Below, piece after piece: positions 17,174 to 25,225 of a DNA stretch of 64,000 nt. Made by a program: the position numbers and the translations under genes. Under the pieces are notes generated by a model. That model made no database searches and was not told where the DNA came from. It saw nothing but the letters and a program-made list of their open reading frames with translations. Each line of letters opens with the position of its first letter. Positions within the stretch are counted from its first letter, which is position 1. The stretch is from an uncultured Agromyces sp. (GTDB lineage Bacteria; Actinomycetota; Actinomycetes; Actinomycetales; Microbacteriaceae), in the NCBI GenBank assembly GCA_913053875.1, contig CAJXGN010000002.1, positions 310,001 through 374,000 of the forward strand, in the 5' to 3' direction.

Positions 17174-18042
17174 GTCGTCTCCTGTTCGTGCGGCACGTGC
17201 TCGGTCGTCGCCGCGATGCTGGCGAGGAGGCTCAGCCGCTCGGCGCTGGGGGTGCCGGGAGCGGCGGTGTAGGTGCCGATCGACAGGCCCGGCTCGCCGG
17301 GCAGCTCGAGCACGTCGTAGCTGAGTTCCATCGCGCCGACGTCGGGGTGGCGGTAGACCTTGGTGCCCGTGCGGTGCTCGTGCACGTCCTGCTGGGCCCA
17401 GTGCCGGCGGAACTCGGCGCTGCGGGTGGCGAGCTCGCCGATGAGCGAGGTGAGGTCGGCGTTCAGCGGGTCGCGCCCCGCCTGGTAGCGCAGCATGGCG
17501 GCGGTCAGGCTGCACGCGAGCGGCCAGTCGTCGTAGAAGTCCTGGGCACGGGAGTCCAGGAAGATGAACCGTGCCATGTTCGGCCGCGGGGAGTCGAAGA
17601 GCGGTGCGAACAGCGCCCGCCCGAGCAGGTTCGACGCGATGAGGTCTTGCCGGGCGTTGTAGACGACGGCGGGCGCGTGCATCTGGTCGAGCAGCCGCTG
17701 CACCGACACGCGCAGCTCACCCGACCCCGCGCGGGTCGCGTGGGCTCGGCCGGCCGGGGTGGCGGGAAGGCGGCGCGCGAGGTCGTGCAGGTGCGAGCGT
17801 TCCACGTCGGTCATCCGCAGCGCGTCGGCGATGGCGTCGAGCACGGCGTCGGATGCCCCGCTGATGCGTCCGCGCTCAAGCCGCGTGTAGTAGTCGAGGC
17901 TCACGCCGGCGAGCAGGGCGACCTCCTCGCGACGCAACCCCGCGACCCGGCGGTCGCCGCCGCCCGGCATGCCCGCCTGCTCGGGAGTGATGGCGGCACG
18001 TCGGGCCATCAGGAACTCGCGCACCTCGTCTTCGGCAGCCAT
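17170..18042 (-). CDS. XRE helix-turn-helix regulator with MmyB-like ligand domain
   Basis: 290 aa. The N-terminal XRE domain (REEVALLAGVSLDYYTRLER at about residues 54-73) is followed by the MmyB-like PAS-type domain common in Streptomyces-type regulators. W-A-Q-Q-D-V-H-E-H-R-T-G-T-K-V-Y-R-H-P-D-V-G is the characteristic C-terminal block; such domains bind fatty-acid-like ligands in MmyB. TAGGTT lies 6 nt before the ATG (leaderless). It is coupled to the acetyltransferase gene. Confidence 0.87.
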   Translation of the reverse strand: MAAEDEVREFLMARRAAITPEQAGMPGGGDRRVAGLRREEVALLAGVSLDYYTRLERGRISGASDAVLDAIADALRMTDVERSHLHDLARRLPATPAGRAHATRAGSGELRVSVQRLLDQMHAPAVVYNARQDLIASNLLGRALFAPLFDSPRPNMARFIFLDSRAQDFYDDWPLACSLTAAMLRYQAGRDPLNADLTSLIGELATRSAEFRRHWAQQDVHEHRTGTKVYRHPDVGAMELSYDVLELPGEPGLSIGTYTAAPGTPSAERLSLLASIAATTEHVPHEQETT

Positions 18043-18106
18043 GGAACCAACCTACGTCTCATGTCGGAGGCCGCGGCAGCGCCCGCGCACCGCCGCGGCC
18101 GGGTGG

Positions 18107-19129
18107 TCAGAGGGTGAGCAGCACCTTGGTGGCGCGCCGCTCGTCCATGGCCCGGTACCCGTCGGCCGCGTCCTCGAGCGGCAGGGTGAGGTCGAACACC
18201 CGGCCGGGGTCGATCGCGCCGTCCCAGATCATCCGGATGAGGTCGGGCAGGAACCGGCGCACCGGAGCGGGCCCGCCCTCGGCGCGGATGCCGGCGAAGA
18301 AGAGGCGGATGCCGGGGATCTGGACCTCGTAGTTCACGCCGACGTAGCCCAGGTTCCCGCCTCCACGCGTCGCGCCGACGGCCTGCATGAACGACTCCTC
18401 CGTGCCGACGGCCTCGACGACGGAGTGCGCGCCGAGTCCACCGGTGAGCTCCTTGATCTTCGCGACGCCCGCCTTGCCCCGCTCCTCGACGATGTCGGTC
18501 GCGCCGTAGTGGCGGGCGAGGGCCTGGCGCTCCGGGTGCCGCGACATCGCGATGATGCGCTCGGCGCCGAGCTGCTTCGCGGCGAGGATCGCCATGAGCC
18601 CCACCGCGCCGTCGCCCACGACGGCGACCGTCTTGCCCGGCCCCGCCTCCGCGGCGACCGCGGCGTACCACCCGGTGCCCAGCACGTCGGATGCCGCCAG
18701 CAGGTGACGCACCTGCTCCTCGGTGGGTTCCCCCGGCGTCGCGACGAGCGTGCCGTCGGCGTACGGGATGCGCGCCATCTCGGCCTGCGTGCCGATCTGC
18801 CCCGCGACGAACATGCGGTGCACGCACTGCGACTGGTAGCCCGACCGGCAGATCTCGCAGGTGTTGTCGGAGATGACGAACGAGCCGACCACGAAGTCGC
18901 CGACCCGGAGCGTCGTGACGTCTGCGCCGATCTCCTCGACCACGCCGACGTACTCGTGCCCCATCGGGGTGTGGTCGACCGGCTCGATGCCGCGGTACGG
19001 CCAGAGGTCCGACCCGCAGATGCAGGTCGCCGTGATCCGCACGATCGCATCGGTCGGGTCGACGATCGTCGGGTCCTCCCGCTCCTCCACCCGCACATCG
19101 CCGGGCGCGTACATGACGACTCCACGCAT
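18107..19129 (-). CDS. Zinc-dependent alcohol dehydrogenase family protein
   Basis: 340 aa MDR-superfamily dehydrogenase. Catalytic zinc residues are in CICGSD (Cys38) and GHEYVG (His58/Glu59). The structural-zinc loop TCEICRSGYQSQC has only three of the usual four cysteines. The NAD(P) loop is VAVVGDGAVGLMAILAAKQL. The start has an excellent AGAAGGAGG six bases upstream. Family members oxidise alcohols or reduce aldehydes; the substrate is not evident. It is followed by its own intergenic region, so probably monocistronic. Confidence 0.87.
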   Translation of the reverse strand: MRGVVMYAPGDVRVEEREDPTIVDPTDAIVRITATCICGSDLWPYRGIEPVDHTPMGHEYVGVVEEIGADVTTLRVGDFVVGSFVISDNTCEICRSGYQSQCVHRMFVAGQIGTQAEMARIPYADGTLVATPGEPTEEQVRHLLAASDVLGTGWYAAVAAEAGPGKTVAVVGDGAVGLMAILAAKQLGAERIIAMSRHPERQALARHYGATDIVEERGKAGVAKIKELTGGLGAHSVVEAVGTEESFMQAVGATRGGGNLGYVGVNYEVQIPGIRLFFAGIRAEGGPAPVRRFLPDLIRMIWDGAIDPGRVFDLTLPLEDAADGYRAMDERRATKVLLTL

Positions 19130-19342
19130 GGTGGACCTCCTTCTGGTGCAGCATTCGGCCGCGGCGAGGCTCCGCCGCGGCCGCGTGGCCGGTCGTGTCC
19201 GCCGGCCGAGTCCATTCAACGACGGGGAGCCCGGGGCTGGCAGGCCCTCCCAGTCACCCCCAAGCCGCCTCGGCACGCCGAAGTCGTTTCGGCACGCCGA
19301 ACACGACGTGCCAGAACGACGGGCACGTGCCGGGGGCAGTGA

Positions 19343-19388
19343 AGCGACGGATGCCTCGGGGACGCGCAGCCCCGAGGCATCCGTCGCT
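19343..19388. terminator. Perfect 19-bp hairpin downstream of the Liv operon
   Basis: A 19-bp perfect stem (19343-19361 with 19370-19388) closes an 8-nt loop. It lies just after the stop of the substrate-binding protein gene (19403). There is no T-run, as is usual for GC-rich actinobacterial terminators. The stem contains the word GGATGCC/GGCATCC. Confidence 0.75.
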
Positions 19389-19402
19389 CGTGAAGGCCGG
19401 CG

Positions 19403-20674
19403 TCAGCCCTGCGGGATGCCGTCGTTCTCGATCGGGGCGGCCCCGCCGTCGTAGACCTCGACCGGGCCGTCGCCCGAGTCGGTGACGTAGGCCGTGTCGC
19501 CCATCGGCAGCTGCGCACCGCCGACCACCTGCGTGAGCTGGGCGCCGGAGTAGCCGGCGTGGCTGTCGTCGCCGAAGGCGAGCGGCACGACGCCGCTGCC
19601 GACGAGCTCGCCCGACGAGACGACCTCGAGCAGCGACTCGCGGGTCGGGTTCTCGCCCGCCTTGGCGAGCGCCTCCGCCGTCAGGTAGCCGATGGCCATG
19701 CCGTAGACGGTGTTGCCGTTGAACACGTCGGGGTCGCCGTACTCGTCGTTGATGTCGCGGAACAGCTGCACCCACTCGTCGCTGTCGTCGCCCGCGGCGC
19801 CGAGGTAGTTCGACGAGATGAAGCCCTCGAGCAGCAGCGGCGCCGACTCGCCCAGGTACTCGGCGAGGGTCGGGTAGTCGGCGCCGGGGTTCGCGGTGAT
19901 GTACTGCGGGAACCAGCCGAGCTGCGCCGCGGTGCCGATCGTCAGCGCCGTGAAACCCGGGATGGTCGCGAGGAACGCCACGTCGCAGCCGGTCGACTGC
20001 ATTGCCACGACCTGCGGCGCGACGTCCTGGTTCGACACCGTGTACACCTGCGACTCGGCGAAGTCCGCGCCGAGGGTCTGTAGCACACCGGCCGAGAAGT
20101 CCTCGCCGAAGTCGTCGTCCTGCCCGAGGTAGCAGAACGTGCCGTCGGCGAACTCCTCCGCGGCGTACGCGCCGAGGATCTTGCCCTCGCGCGTGTAGTC
20201 GGTGTTCACGCCGAACGTCATCGGGTAGGTCTCGGGCTGGTCCCACGCGAGGCTGCCGGATGCCACGAAGAGATCGGGCACCTCGTTGTCGTTCAGGAAG
20301 TCGAGCACCGCGCTGTGCGTGGGCGTGCCGAGGCCGCCGACGACCGCGAACACGTCCTCCTCGAGCACGAGCTCGCGCACGACGGTCTGGGTCTCGGCCG
20401 GGTTGTACTGGTCGTCCATGACGACGTAGTCGATCGTGCGGCCGTTGACGCCGCCGTTGTCGTTGACGTAGTCGAAGTACGCCTGGGTCGCGGCGGAGAT
20501 CGATGCGTAGCCCGCGGCCGCGGGACCGGTGAGCGGCTGGTGGGTGCCGATCACGATCGACTCCTCGGTGACGCCGGGCGCGGCGGCGCCGGGGGTGCTG
20601 CACGCGGCGAGCGCCGGTACGGCGAGTGCCGCGGCGCCGAGCGCGGCGATCCATCTGGTGGTGTGCTGTGTCAT
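19403..20674 (-). CDS. Liv-type ABC transporter substrate-binding lipoprotein
   Basis: 423 aa. A lipoprotein signal (ALAACS, Cys25) precedes a type I periplasmic-binding fold of the branched-chain amino acid family (IVIGTHQPLTGPAA, FVVGGLGTPTH-like loop, TFCYLGQDDDFGEDF). ATG 20674 is chosen for GAAAGGG upstream; an earlier ATG at 20704 is possible. It is the last gene of a five-gene importer operon. Because the operon shares an operator with acyl-CoA genes, the ligand may be a carboxylic acid and not an amino acid. Confidence 0.85.
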   Translation of the reverse strand: MTQHTTRWIAALGAAALAVPALAACSTPGAAAPGVTEESIVIGTHQPLTGPAAAGYASISAATQAYFDYVNDNGGVNGRTIDYVVMDDQYNPAETQTVVRELVLEEDVFAVVGGLGTPTHSAVLDFLNDNEVPDLFVASGSLAWDQPETYPMTFGVNTDYTREGKILGAYAAEEFADGTFCYLGQDDDFGEDFSAGVLQTLGADFAESQVYTVSNQDVAPQVVAMQSTGCDVAFLATIPGFTALTIGTAAQLGWFPQYITANPGADYPTLAEYLGESAPLLLEGFISSNYLGAAGDDSDEWVQLFRDINDEYGDPDVFNGNTVYGMAIGYLTAEALAKAGENPTRESLLEVVSSGELVGSGVVPLAFGDDSHAGYSGAQLTQVVGGAQLPMGDTAYVTDSGDGPVEVYDGGAAPIENDGIPQG

Positions 20675-20723
20675 CGTCGACACCCTTTCTCTCGGTGTGG
20701 GCAACGCGGGGTGGTGGTGCGTT

Positions 20724-21854
20724 CTAGGTGGAGGTGGTGCGGGTGGTGCGGGAGCGGATGCGGCCCCGCAGGGCGACGAGCGCCCCCTGGATGCCGCGCG
20801 GCGCGGCGATCATGATCACGACGAGCAGGGCGCCGAAGATCAGGACCGCCAGGTTCCCGTCGAGCCGGCTCACGGCGTCGTCGGGAAGCGGGAGGGCGTC
20901 GGTCACGGCCGCGATGGCCTCGGGCAGCAGCACGAGCAGCAGCGCACCCCAGACGGCGCCGGGCAGCGTGCCCGTGCCGCCCACGACGACCGCGACCAGC
21001 AGGAACAGCGAGAACGACAGCCCGTAGGCCCCGGGGCTCGCCGCCTGGGTCACATACGCGAGCACCGCCCCGCCGAGCCCGGCCGCGCCCGCGCTGATCG
21101 CGAACGCCTGCACCTTCACCCGGAACGGGTCGATGCCCGAGAGCCGGGCCGCCGCCGTGTCATCGCGAACAGCTTGCATGCGGATGCCGCTGGGCGAACG
21201 CCCGAGCTGCGCGAGCAGCACCAGCACGATCGCGGCGGCCACGAGCGCGACCCACGCCTGCCACTGCTCGTTCGCGATCACGGCGCTGAGCACCTCGGGG
21301 CGGCGCTCGGTGCGCACGTACAGGCCCTGGTCGCCGCCGAGCAGCCCGGAGAAGGTGCTCGTCACCGCGGGCAGCGCGAGCACGATCGCGAGCGTGAGGC
21401 CCGCGAGGTACGGTCCGTGCAGGCGGGCGCCGGCAGCGCCGACGAGCGTGCCGAACGCGGTCGCGGCGATGACGGCCACGAGGAACGGCACGAGGAGCAG
21501 CACCGGGCCCTCGATGCCCGCCTCTGCGAGCGCGTTCGAGGTGAGCGCGAAGCCGTACGCCCCGGTCGCCATGAACGCGGCGTGACCCAGTGAGAGCTGG
21601 CCGGTGCGGCCGATCAGGATCGTCAGGCCGGCCGTCGCGCAGACGTACGCGGCGGCGAGCGACAGCAGGTAGTTGCGGTACGGATCGAGCAGGAAGGTCG
21701 CGCCGATCGCGAGCACGAGGCCTGCCGCGGCGACGGCGTACCGCCCGCGCGCGGTGGCGGTGAAGCGCGGGCGTGGGCCCGGGGCATCCGCTGGACTCGG
21801 CATCGGGGCGTCGCCCGCGTCGGCGGCGCGTGCAGCGGTCGTCGTGGTGGTCAT
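20724..21854 (-). CDS. Liv-type ABC transporter permease (LivM-like)
   Basis: 376 aa. About nine membrane helices; the loop TILIGRTGQLSLGHAAFMAT near residue 80 is the LivM family signature, and VGGTGTLPGAVWGALLLVLL is the conserved late segment. The N-terminus is a low-complexity Thr/Ala/Pro stretch of ~30 residues before the first helix. It overlaps the upstream LivH-like gene (ATGA) and forms the second half of the permease dimer. Confidence 0.87.
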   Translation of the reverse strand: MTTTTTAARAADAGDAPMPSPADAPGPRPRFTATARGRYAVAAAGLVLAIGATFLLDPYRNYLLSLAAAYVCATAGLTILIGRTGQLSLGHAAFMATGAYGFALTSNALAEAGIEGPVLLLVPFLVAVIAATAFGTLVGAAGARLHGPYLAGLTLAIVLALPAVTSTFSGLLGGDQGLYVRTERRPEVLSAVIANEQWQAWVALVAAAIVLVLLAQLGRSPSGIRMQAVRDDTAAARLSGIDPFRVKVQAFAISAGAAGLGGAVLAYVTQAASPGAYGLSFSLFLLVAVVVGGTGTLPGAVWGALLLVLLPEAIAAVTDALPLPDDAVSRLDGNLAVLIFGALLVVIMIAAPRGIQGALVALRGRIRSRTTRTTST

Positions 21855-22732
21855 GCGACCCTCGCTTCCCTCGCGGCGAACAGTCCCTGGGGTCGCACCA
21901 GCAGCACGCCGAGCAGGATCACGACGATGGCGATGGGCGCGAAGGTCGCACCGGCGAACGCCGTGACGAAGGTGAGGATGACGCCGATGGCGAGGCCCGC
22001 GACCACGGCGCCCACCGGGGAGTCGAGGCCGCCGACGATGGCGACCGTGAAGGCGTAGACGAACAGCAGGTCGGCGGCGTGCGGGTTGAGGCCGAGCTCG
22101 GTAGGAATGACGAGCAGCGCGGCGAGGCCGCCGACGGCCGCCGAGAGGGTCCAGCCGAGCGTGCGCATACGGTCGACGCGCACGCCGTTCAGGCGCGACA
22201 CCTCGGGGGCGAACGCCGCCGCGCGCATCGCGAGGCCGACCCCCGTGCGGGTGAACAGCAGCGCGAGCGCGAGCATCAGCACCGCCACCACCGCCAGCAC
22301 GAAGAGCGAGTAGGGCGAGATGACGGCGACGTCGCCGATGCGGATCGGCTCGCGCGGGAACGGCGCCGGCATGGGCCGGTAGTCGGCGCCGAATGCGATC
22401 GCGAGCGTCGAGGTGAGCACCATCACCAGGCCGATCGCCACGATGACCGCGGCCAGCGGATTCGACCGGTCGACGAAGCGCATCACGCCCCGCTCGACGA
22501 CCCAGCCGAGCACCGCGCCCGACACGAGCGCCGCCGCGAGGCCCAGCCAGTAGTTGCCGGTCAGCGCGGTCACGTGGAACGCGACGTAGCAGGAGACGGT
22601 GGCCATCGCGCCCTGCGCGAAGTTGGCGATGCGGGCCGCACGCCAGATCAGCACGAGGGCGAGCGCGAAGGCCGCGAAGATCGCGCCCCGGGCGAGGCCG
22701 GTGCCGGCGAGCAGCAGGATCGGGACGTCCAT
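21851..22732 (-). CDS. Liv-type ABC transporter permease (LivH-like)
   Basis: 293 aa, about eight membrane helices. ARGAIFAAFALALVLIWRAA and NFAQGAMATVSCYVAFHV at the N-terminus and FTVAIVGGLDSPVGAVVAGL near the C-terminus are LivH family blocks. The gene starts immediately next to the stop of the LivF-like gene and overlaps the next gene, so the permeases and ATPases are made from one message. Confidence 0.87.
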   Translation of the reverse strand: MDVPILLLAGTGLARGAIFAAFALALVLIWRAARIANFAQGAMATVSCYVAFHVTALTGNYWLGLAAALVSGAVLGWVVERGVMRFVDRSNPLAAVIVAIGLVMVLTSTLAIAFGADYRPMPAPFPREPIRIGDVAVISPYSLFVLAVVAVLMLALALLFTRTGVGLAMRAAAFAPEVSRLNGVRVDRMRTLGWTLSAAVGGLAALLVIPTELGLNPHAADLLFVYAFTVAIVGGLDSPVGAVVAGLAIGVILTFVTAFAGATFAPIAIVVILLGVLLVRPQGLFAAREARVA

Positions 22733-23491
22733 TCAGAACCCCAGGTAGGCGTGTCGGAGCTGCTCGTCGTCGAGCAGCGCGGCGGACGGTCGGGCGGCCA
22801 CGACGGAGCCGAGGTTCAACACGACCCCGGTGTCGGCGACGGAGAGGGCGCTGCGCACGTTCTGCTCCACGAGCAGGATCGCGAGGCCGCGCTCGGCGCG
22901 CAGGTGCGCGAGCGTGCCGAGGATCTCGGCGACGATGCGCGGCGCGAGGCCGAGCGACGGCTCGTCGAGCAGGAGCAGTCGCGGGTGGGCCACGAGGGCG
23001 CGGGCGATGGCGAGCATCTGGCGCTCGCCGCCCGAGAGCGCGTGGCCGTGGCTGGTGCGGCGCGCGGCGAGCGCGGGGAAGAGGTCGTACGCGGCGTCGA
23101 CGTCGGCGCGCAGCTCGCGGCGGTCGCCGCGCCAGAGCCCGCCGAGGCGGAGGTTCTCGTCGACGGTGAGTTCGGCGACCGCGTGGCGACCCTCGGGCAC
23201 GTGCACGATGCCGCGACGGATGCGGTCCTCGACCGCCGCGCTCGCGAGGTCGTCGCCGTCGAAGCGCACGGTGCCGGCGGCGGCGGGCAGGAGGCCCGAG
23301 AGCACGCGCAACAGGGTCGACTTGCCGGCGCCGTTCGCGCCGACGACCGCCACGACCGAGCCGGCCGGTACCGACAGGTCGACGGCGTGCAGCACCTCGC
23401 CCTGCCCGTAGCCGGCCACGAGGCCGGAGACCTCGAGCAGGGCCGCCGGCTGGGCGTCGTGACGTGCGGTGGCGGTGAGCGTGTCGGTCAC
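22733..23491 (-). CDS. Liv-type ABC transporter ATPase (LivF-like)
   Basis: 252 aa. Walker A is GANGAGKST, the signature motif ALSGGERQMLAIARAL and Walker B LLLLDEPSLGLAP; the switch His is in ILLVEQN-type sequence near residue 205. Length is normal for LivF. Its start overlaps the stop of the LivG-like gene (23488). It energises import through the LivH/LivM-like pair. Confidence 0.88.
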   Translation of the reverse strand: MTDTLTATARHDAQPAALLEVSGLVAGYGQGEVLHAVDLSVPAGSVVAVVGANGAGKSTLLRVLSGLLPAAAGTVRFDGDDLASAAVEDRIRRGIVHVPEGRHAVAELTVDENLRLGGLWRGDRRELRADVDAAYDLFPALAARRTSHGHALSGGERQMLAIARALVAHPRLLLLDEPSLGLAPRIVAEILGTLAHLRAERGLAILLVEQNVRSALSVADTGVVLNLGSVVAARPSAALLDDEQLRHAYLGF

Positions 23492-24312
23492 GCGGCATCC
23501 TCCCCGTCGACGTCGACGCCGAGGTACGCGTCGACGACCGCCTGGTCGTCGCGGATCTCGTCGGGGGTGCCGGTCGCGAGCATGCGCCCCGAGTCGAGCA
23601 CCGCGATGCGGTCGCAGAGCGACATCACGAGGTCGACGTGGTGCTCGACCAGCAGCACCGAGCGGCCACGCTCGCCGCCGGCGAAGTCGCGGACCAGTTC
23701 GGCCAGCTCGTCGATCTCGGCGGCGCCGAGGCCACCGGCCGGCTCGTCGAGCAGCAGCAGGCGCGGTTCGGAGACGAAGGCGCGGGCCAGGGCGACGCGC
23801 TTGCGCTCGGGGTAGGGCAGGGCCTCGGGCATCCGCTCGCCTGCACCTGCGAGGCCGACCCGGGCGAGGGCCGCCTCGGCGCGCTCGGCGGCCTCGCGGA
23901 GGAAGCGGGCGGATGCGGGTGCGCCGACGAGTCCCGCCGCCGCGCCGGGGGCTCCGTGGCTCAGACCGGCCATGACGTTCTGGCGCACGGTGAGGCCCGG
24001 GAAGAGGCCGAGGCCCTGAAGGGTGCGGGCCACGCCCAGGCCGGTGAGCCGGTGCGGCCGGGGGCGCTCGACGCCCATCACGCGCACCGTGCCGGTGCGG
24101 GGGCGCACGATGCCGCAGGCGACGTTAAAGAGTGTCGTCTTGCCCGCGCCGTTCGGGCCGATCAGCCCGACGACGTGGCCGGCGCCCACCGCGAGCGACG
24201 CGTCGTCGATCGCGAGGATGCCGCCGAAGCGCACAGTGACGTGCTCGAGTCGGAGCGGGTCCGCCGCGGGCGGGGACGCCTCGTCGCGGGCGGGTGGAGC
24301 ATCGACGGACAT
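23488..24312 (-). CDS. Liv-type ABC transporter ATPase (LivG-like)
   Basis: 274 aa, first gene of the importer operon. Walker A is GPNGAGKTT and Walker B LLLLDEPAGGLG. The signature is LPYPERKRVALARAF: the glycine expected after LPY is proline, an odd substitution for an ABC signature. The C-terminal MLATGTPDEIRDDQAVVDAY block is typical of LivG. GAGGTGCCC precedes ATG 24312. The promoter (TACAGT on the minus strand at 24354-24349) lies just downstream of the operator at 24363. Confidence 0.87.
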   Translation of the reverse strand: MSVDAPPARDEASPPAADPLRLEHVTVRFGGILAIDDASLAVGAGHVVGLIGPNGAGKTTLFNVACGIVRPRTGTVRVMGVERPRPHRLTGLGVARTLQGLGLFPGLTVRQNVMAGLSHGAPGAAAGLVGAPASARFLREAAERAEAALARVGLAGAGERMPEALPYPERKRVALARAFVSEPRLLLLDEPAGGLGAAEIDELAELVRDFAGGERGRSVLLVEHHVDLVMSLCDRIAVLDSGRMLATGTPDEIRDDQAVVDAYLGVDVDGEDAA

Positions 24313-24362
24313 GGGCACCTCATCGTGTCGCCGGTCGTTGGTTCGGCCACTGTAGCAGAGAA

Positions 24363-24376
24363 ACCGACTGGGCGGT
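24363..24376. promoter_or_regulatory. TetR-type operator ACCG-N6-CGGT (copy 2)
   Basis: ACCGACTGGGCGGT lies 51 bp upstream of the Liv operon start, between the likely -35 and -10 elements on the minus strand. It shares ACCGAC, GGGCGGTATG and spacing with the copy at 1345, so the same regulator probably controls the importer and the acyl-CoA operon. Confidence 0.6.
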
Positions 24377-24430
24377 ATGTTCCGCTGACAGGTGCTCATC
24401 ATGCTGCTGGCCAGGGCGGATGCCCCGGGG

Positions 24431-25165
24431 TCAGTGGTGCGGGAGGGAGGCGGTGAGGCCGCCGTCGGCGACGAACTCGGCGCCCGTGGAGTAGCCCGAG
24501 TCGTCGCTCGCGAGGAAGACGATGAGCTCGGCGACCTCCTCGGGCGCAGCCGGGCGTCCGAGCGGGATGCCGGCCTCGGCCGGGTCCATGTCGGCGGTCA
24601 TGGCGGTGTCGATGAAGCCCGGATGCACCGAGTTGACGCGGATCCCGTCGCGCGCGAGCTCGAGCGCCGCCGACTTGGTGAGCCCGCGCACCGCGAACTT
24701 GCTCGCCACGTAGCCGTGCAGCGCGATGCTGCCGCGCAGGCCCTCGACCGACGAGATGTTGACGATCGACCCGCCGTTGCCGGCCTCCCGCATCGCGGCC
24801 GACACGACCTTCAGGCCGAGGAAGGTGCCCGTGACGTTCACGTCCATCATGCGCTGCCAGCGTTCGAGCGTGTACGACCGCAGGCTGCCGCGGTCGGCGA
24901 TGCCGGCGTTGTTCACCAGCACGTCGAGTCGGCCCGCCTCGTCGACGATGTCGGCGACGACCTGCTCCCAGGCGTCCTGGTCGGTCACGTCGAGGTGGGC
25001 GAACCGGGCGCCCGGCAGTTCGGCGGCGAGCGCCGCTCCCGGCTCATCGAGCACGTCGGCCACGACCACCAGCGCGCCCTCGCGCGTCAGGGCCCGGGCG
25101 TACGCCGCACCGAGGCCGCGGGCGCCGCCGGTAACGAGCGCGACCCTGCCGCCGAGGCGGCCCAT
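24431..25165 (-). CDS. SDR family oxidoreductase
   Basis: 244 aa classical short-chain dehydrogenase. The cofactor loop is VTGGARGLGAAYA, NNAGIAD follows, the catalytic Ser is in NISSVEG and the active-site pair is YVASK; the C-terminal GAEFVADGG is typical. In this cluster a 3-hydroxyacyl-CoA or secondary alcohol dehydrogenase role is inferred. The ATG lacks a ribosome site but overlaps the stop of a 16-codon coupled mini-gene, which could deliver ribosomes. Confidence 0.85.
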   Translation of the reverse strand: MGRLGGRVALVTGGARGLGAAYARALTREGALVVVADVLDEPGAALAAELPGARFAHLDVTDQDAWEQVVADIVDEAGRLDVLVNNAGIADRGSLRSYTLERWQRMMDVNVTGTFLGLKVVSAAMREAGNGGSIVNISSVEGLRGSIALHGYVASKFAVRGLTKSAALELARDGIRVNSVHPGFIDTAMTADMDPAEAGIPLGRPAAPEEVAELIVFLASDDSGYSTGAEFVADGGLTASLPHH

Positions 25166-25225
25166 CAGTCGACCGCGCCCATCACTGCGCCACGCTCGGC
25201 AAGGAGACCACCCATCAGTCGACCG
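25161..25225. repeat. 15-bp direct repeat spanning a gene junction
   Basis: CCCATCAGTCGACCG occurs at 25161-25175 and 25211-25225, exactly 50 bp apart. One copy spans the SDR start and the other the stop of the gene before it. Confidence 0.8.
25165..25215 (-). CDS. Putative 16-aa translationally coupled mini-gene
   Basis: Its ATG overlaps the stop of the quinone oxidoreductase gene (TGATG) and its TGA overlaps the SDR start (TGATG). The peptide is MGGLLAERGAVMGAVD. The ends are a 15-bp direct repeat, CCCATCAGTCGACCG (25161-25175 and 25211-25225), as if a 50-bp duplication had inserted a coupling unit between two genes that originally overlapped directly. It may serve only to carry ribosomes across the gap. 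Confidence 0.35.
   Translation of the reverse strand: MGGLLAERGAVMGAVD

Noticed and set aside
19265..19303. Two TCGGCACGCCGAA palindromes as further DtxR/MntR sites
   Set aside because: They share CGG-N4-CCG with the importer sites but lack the flanking T/A runs of the stronger ones and lie ~140 bp from the nearest start, close to a terminator. More likely part of an intergenic hairpin group.
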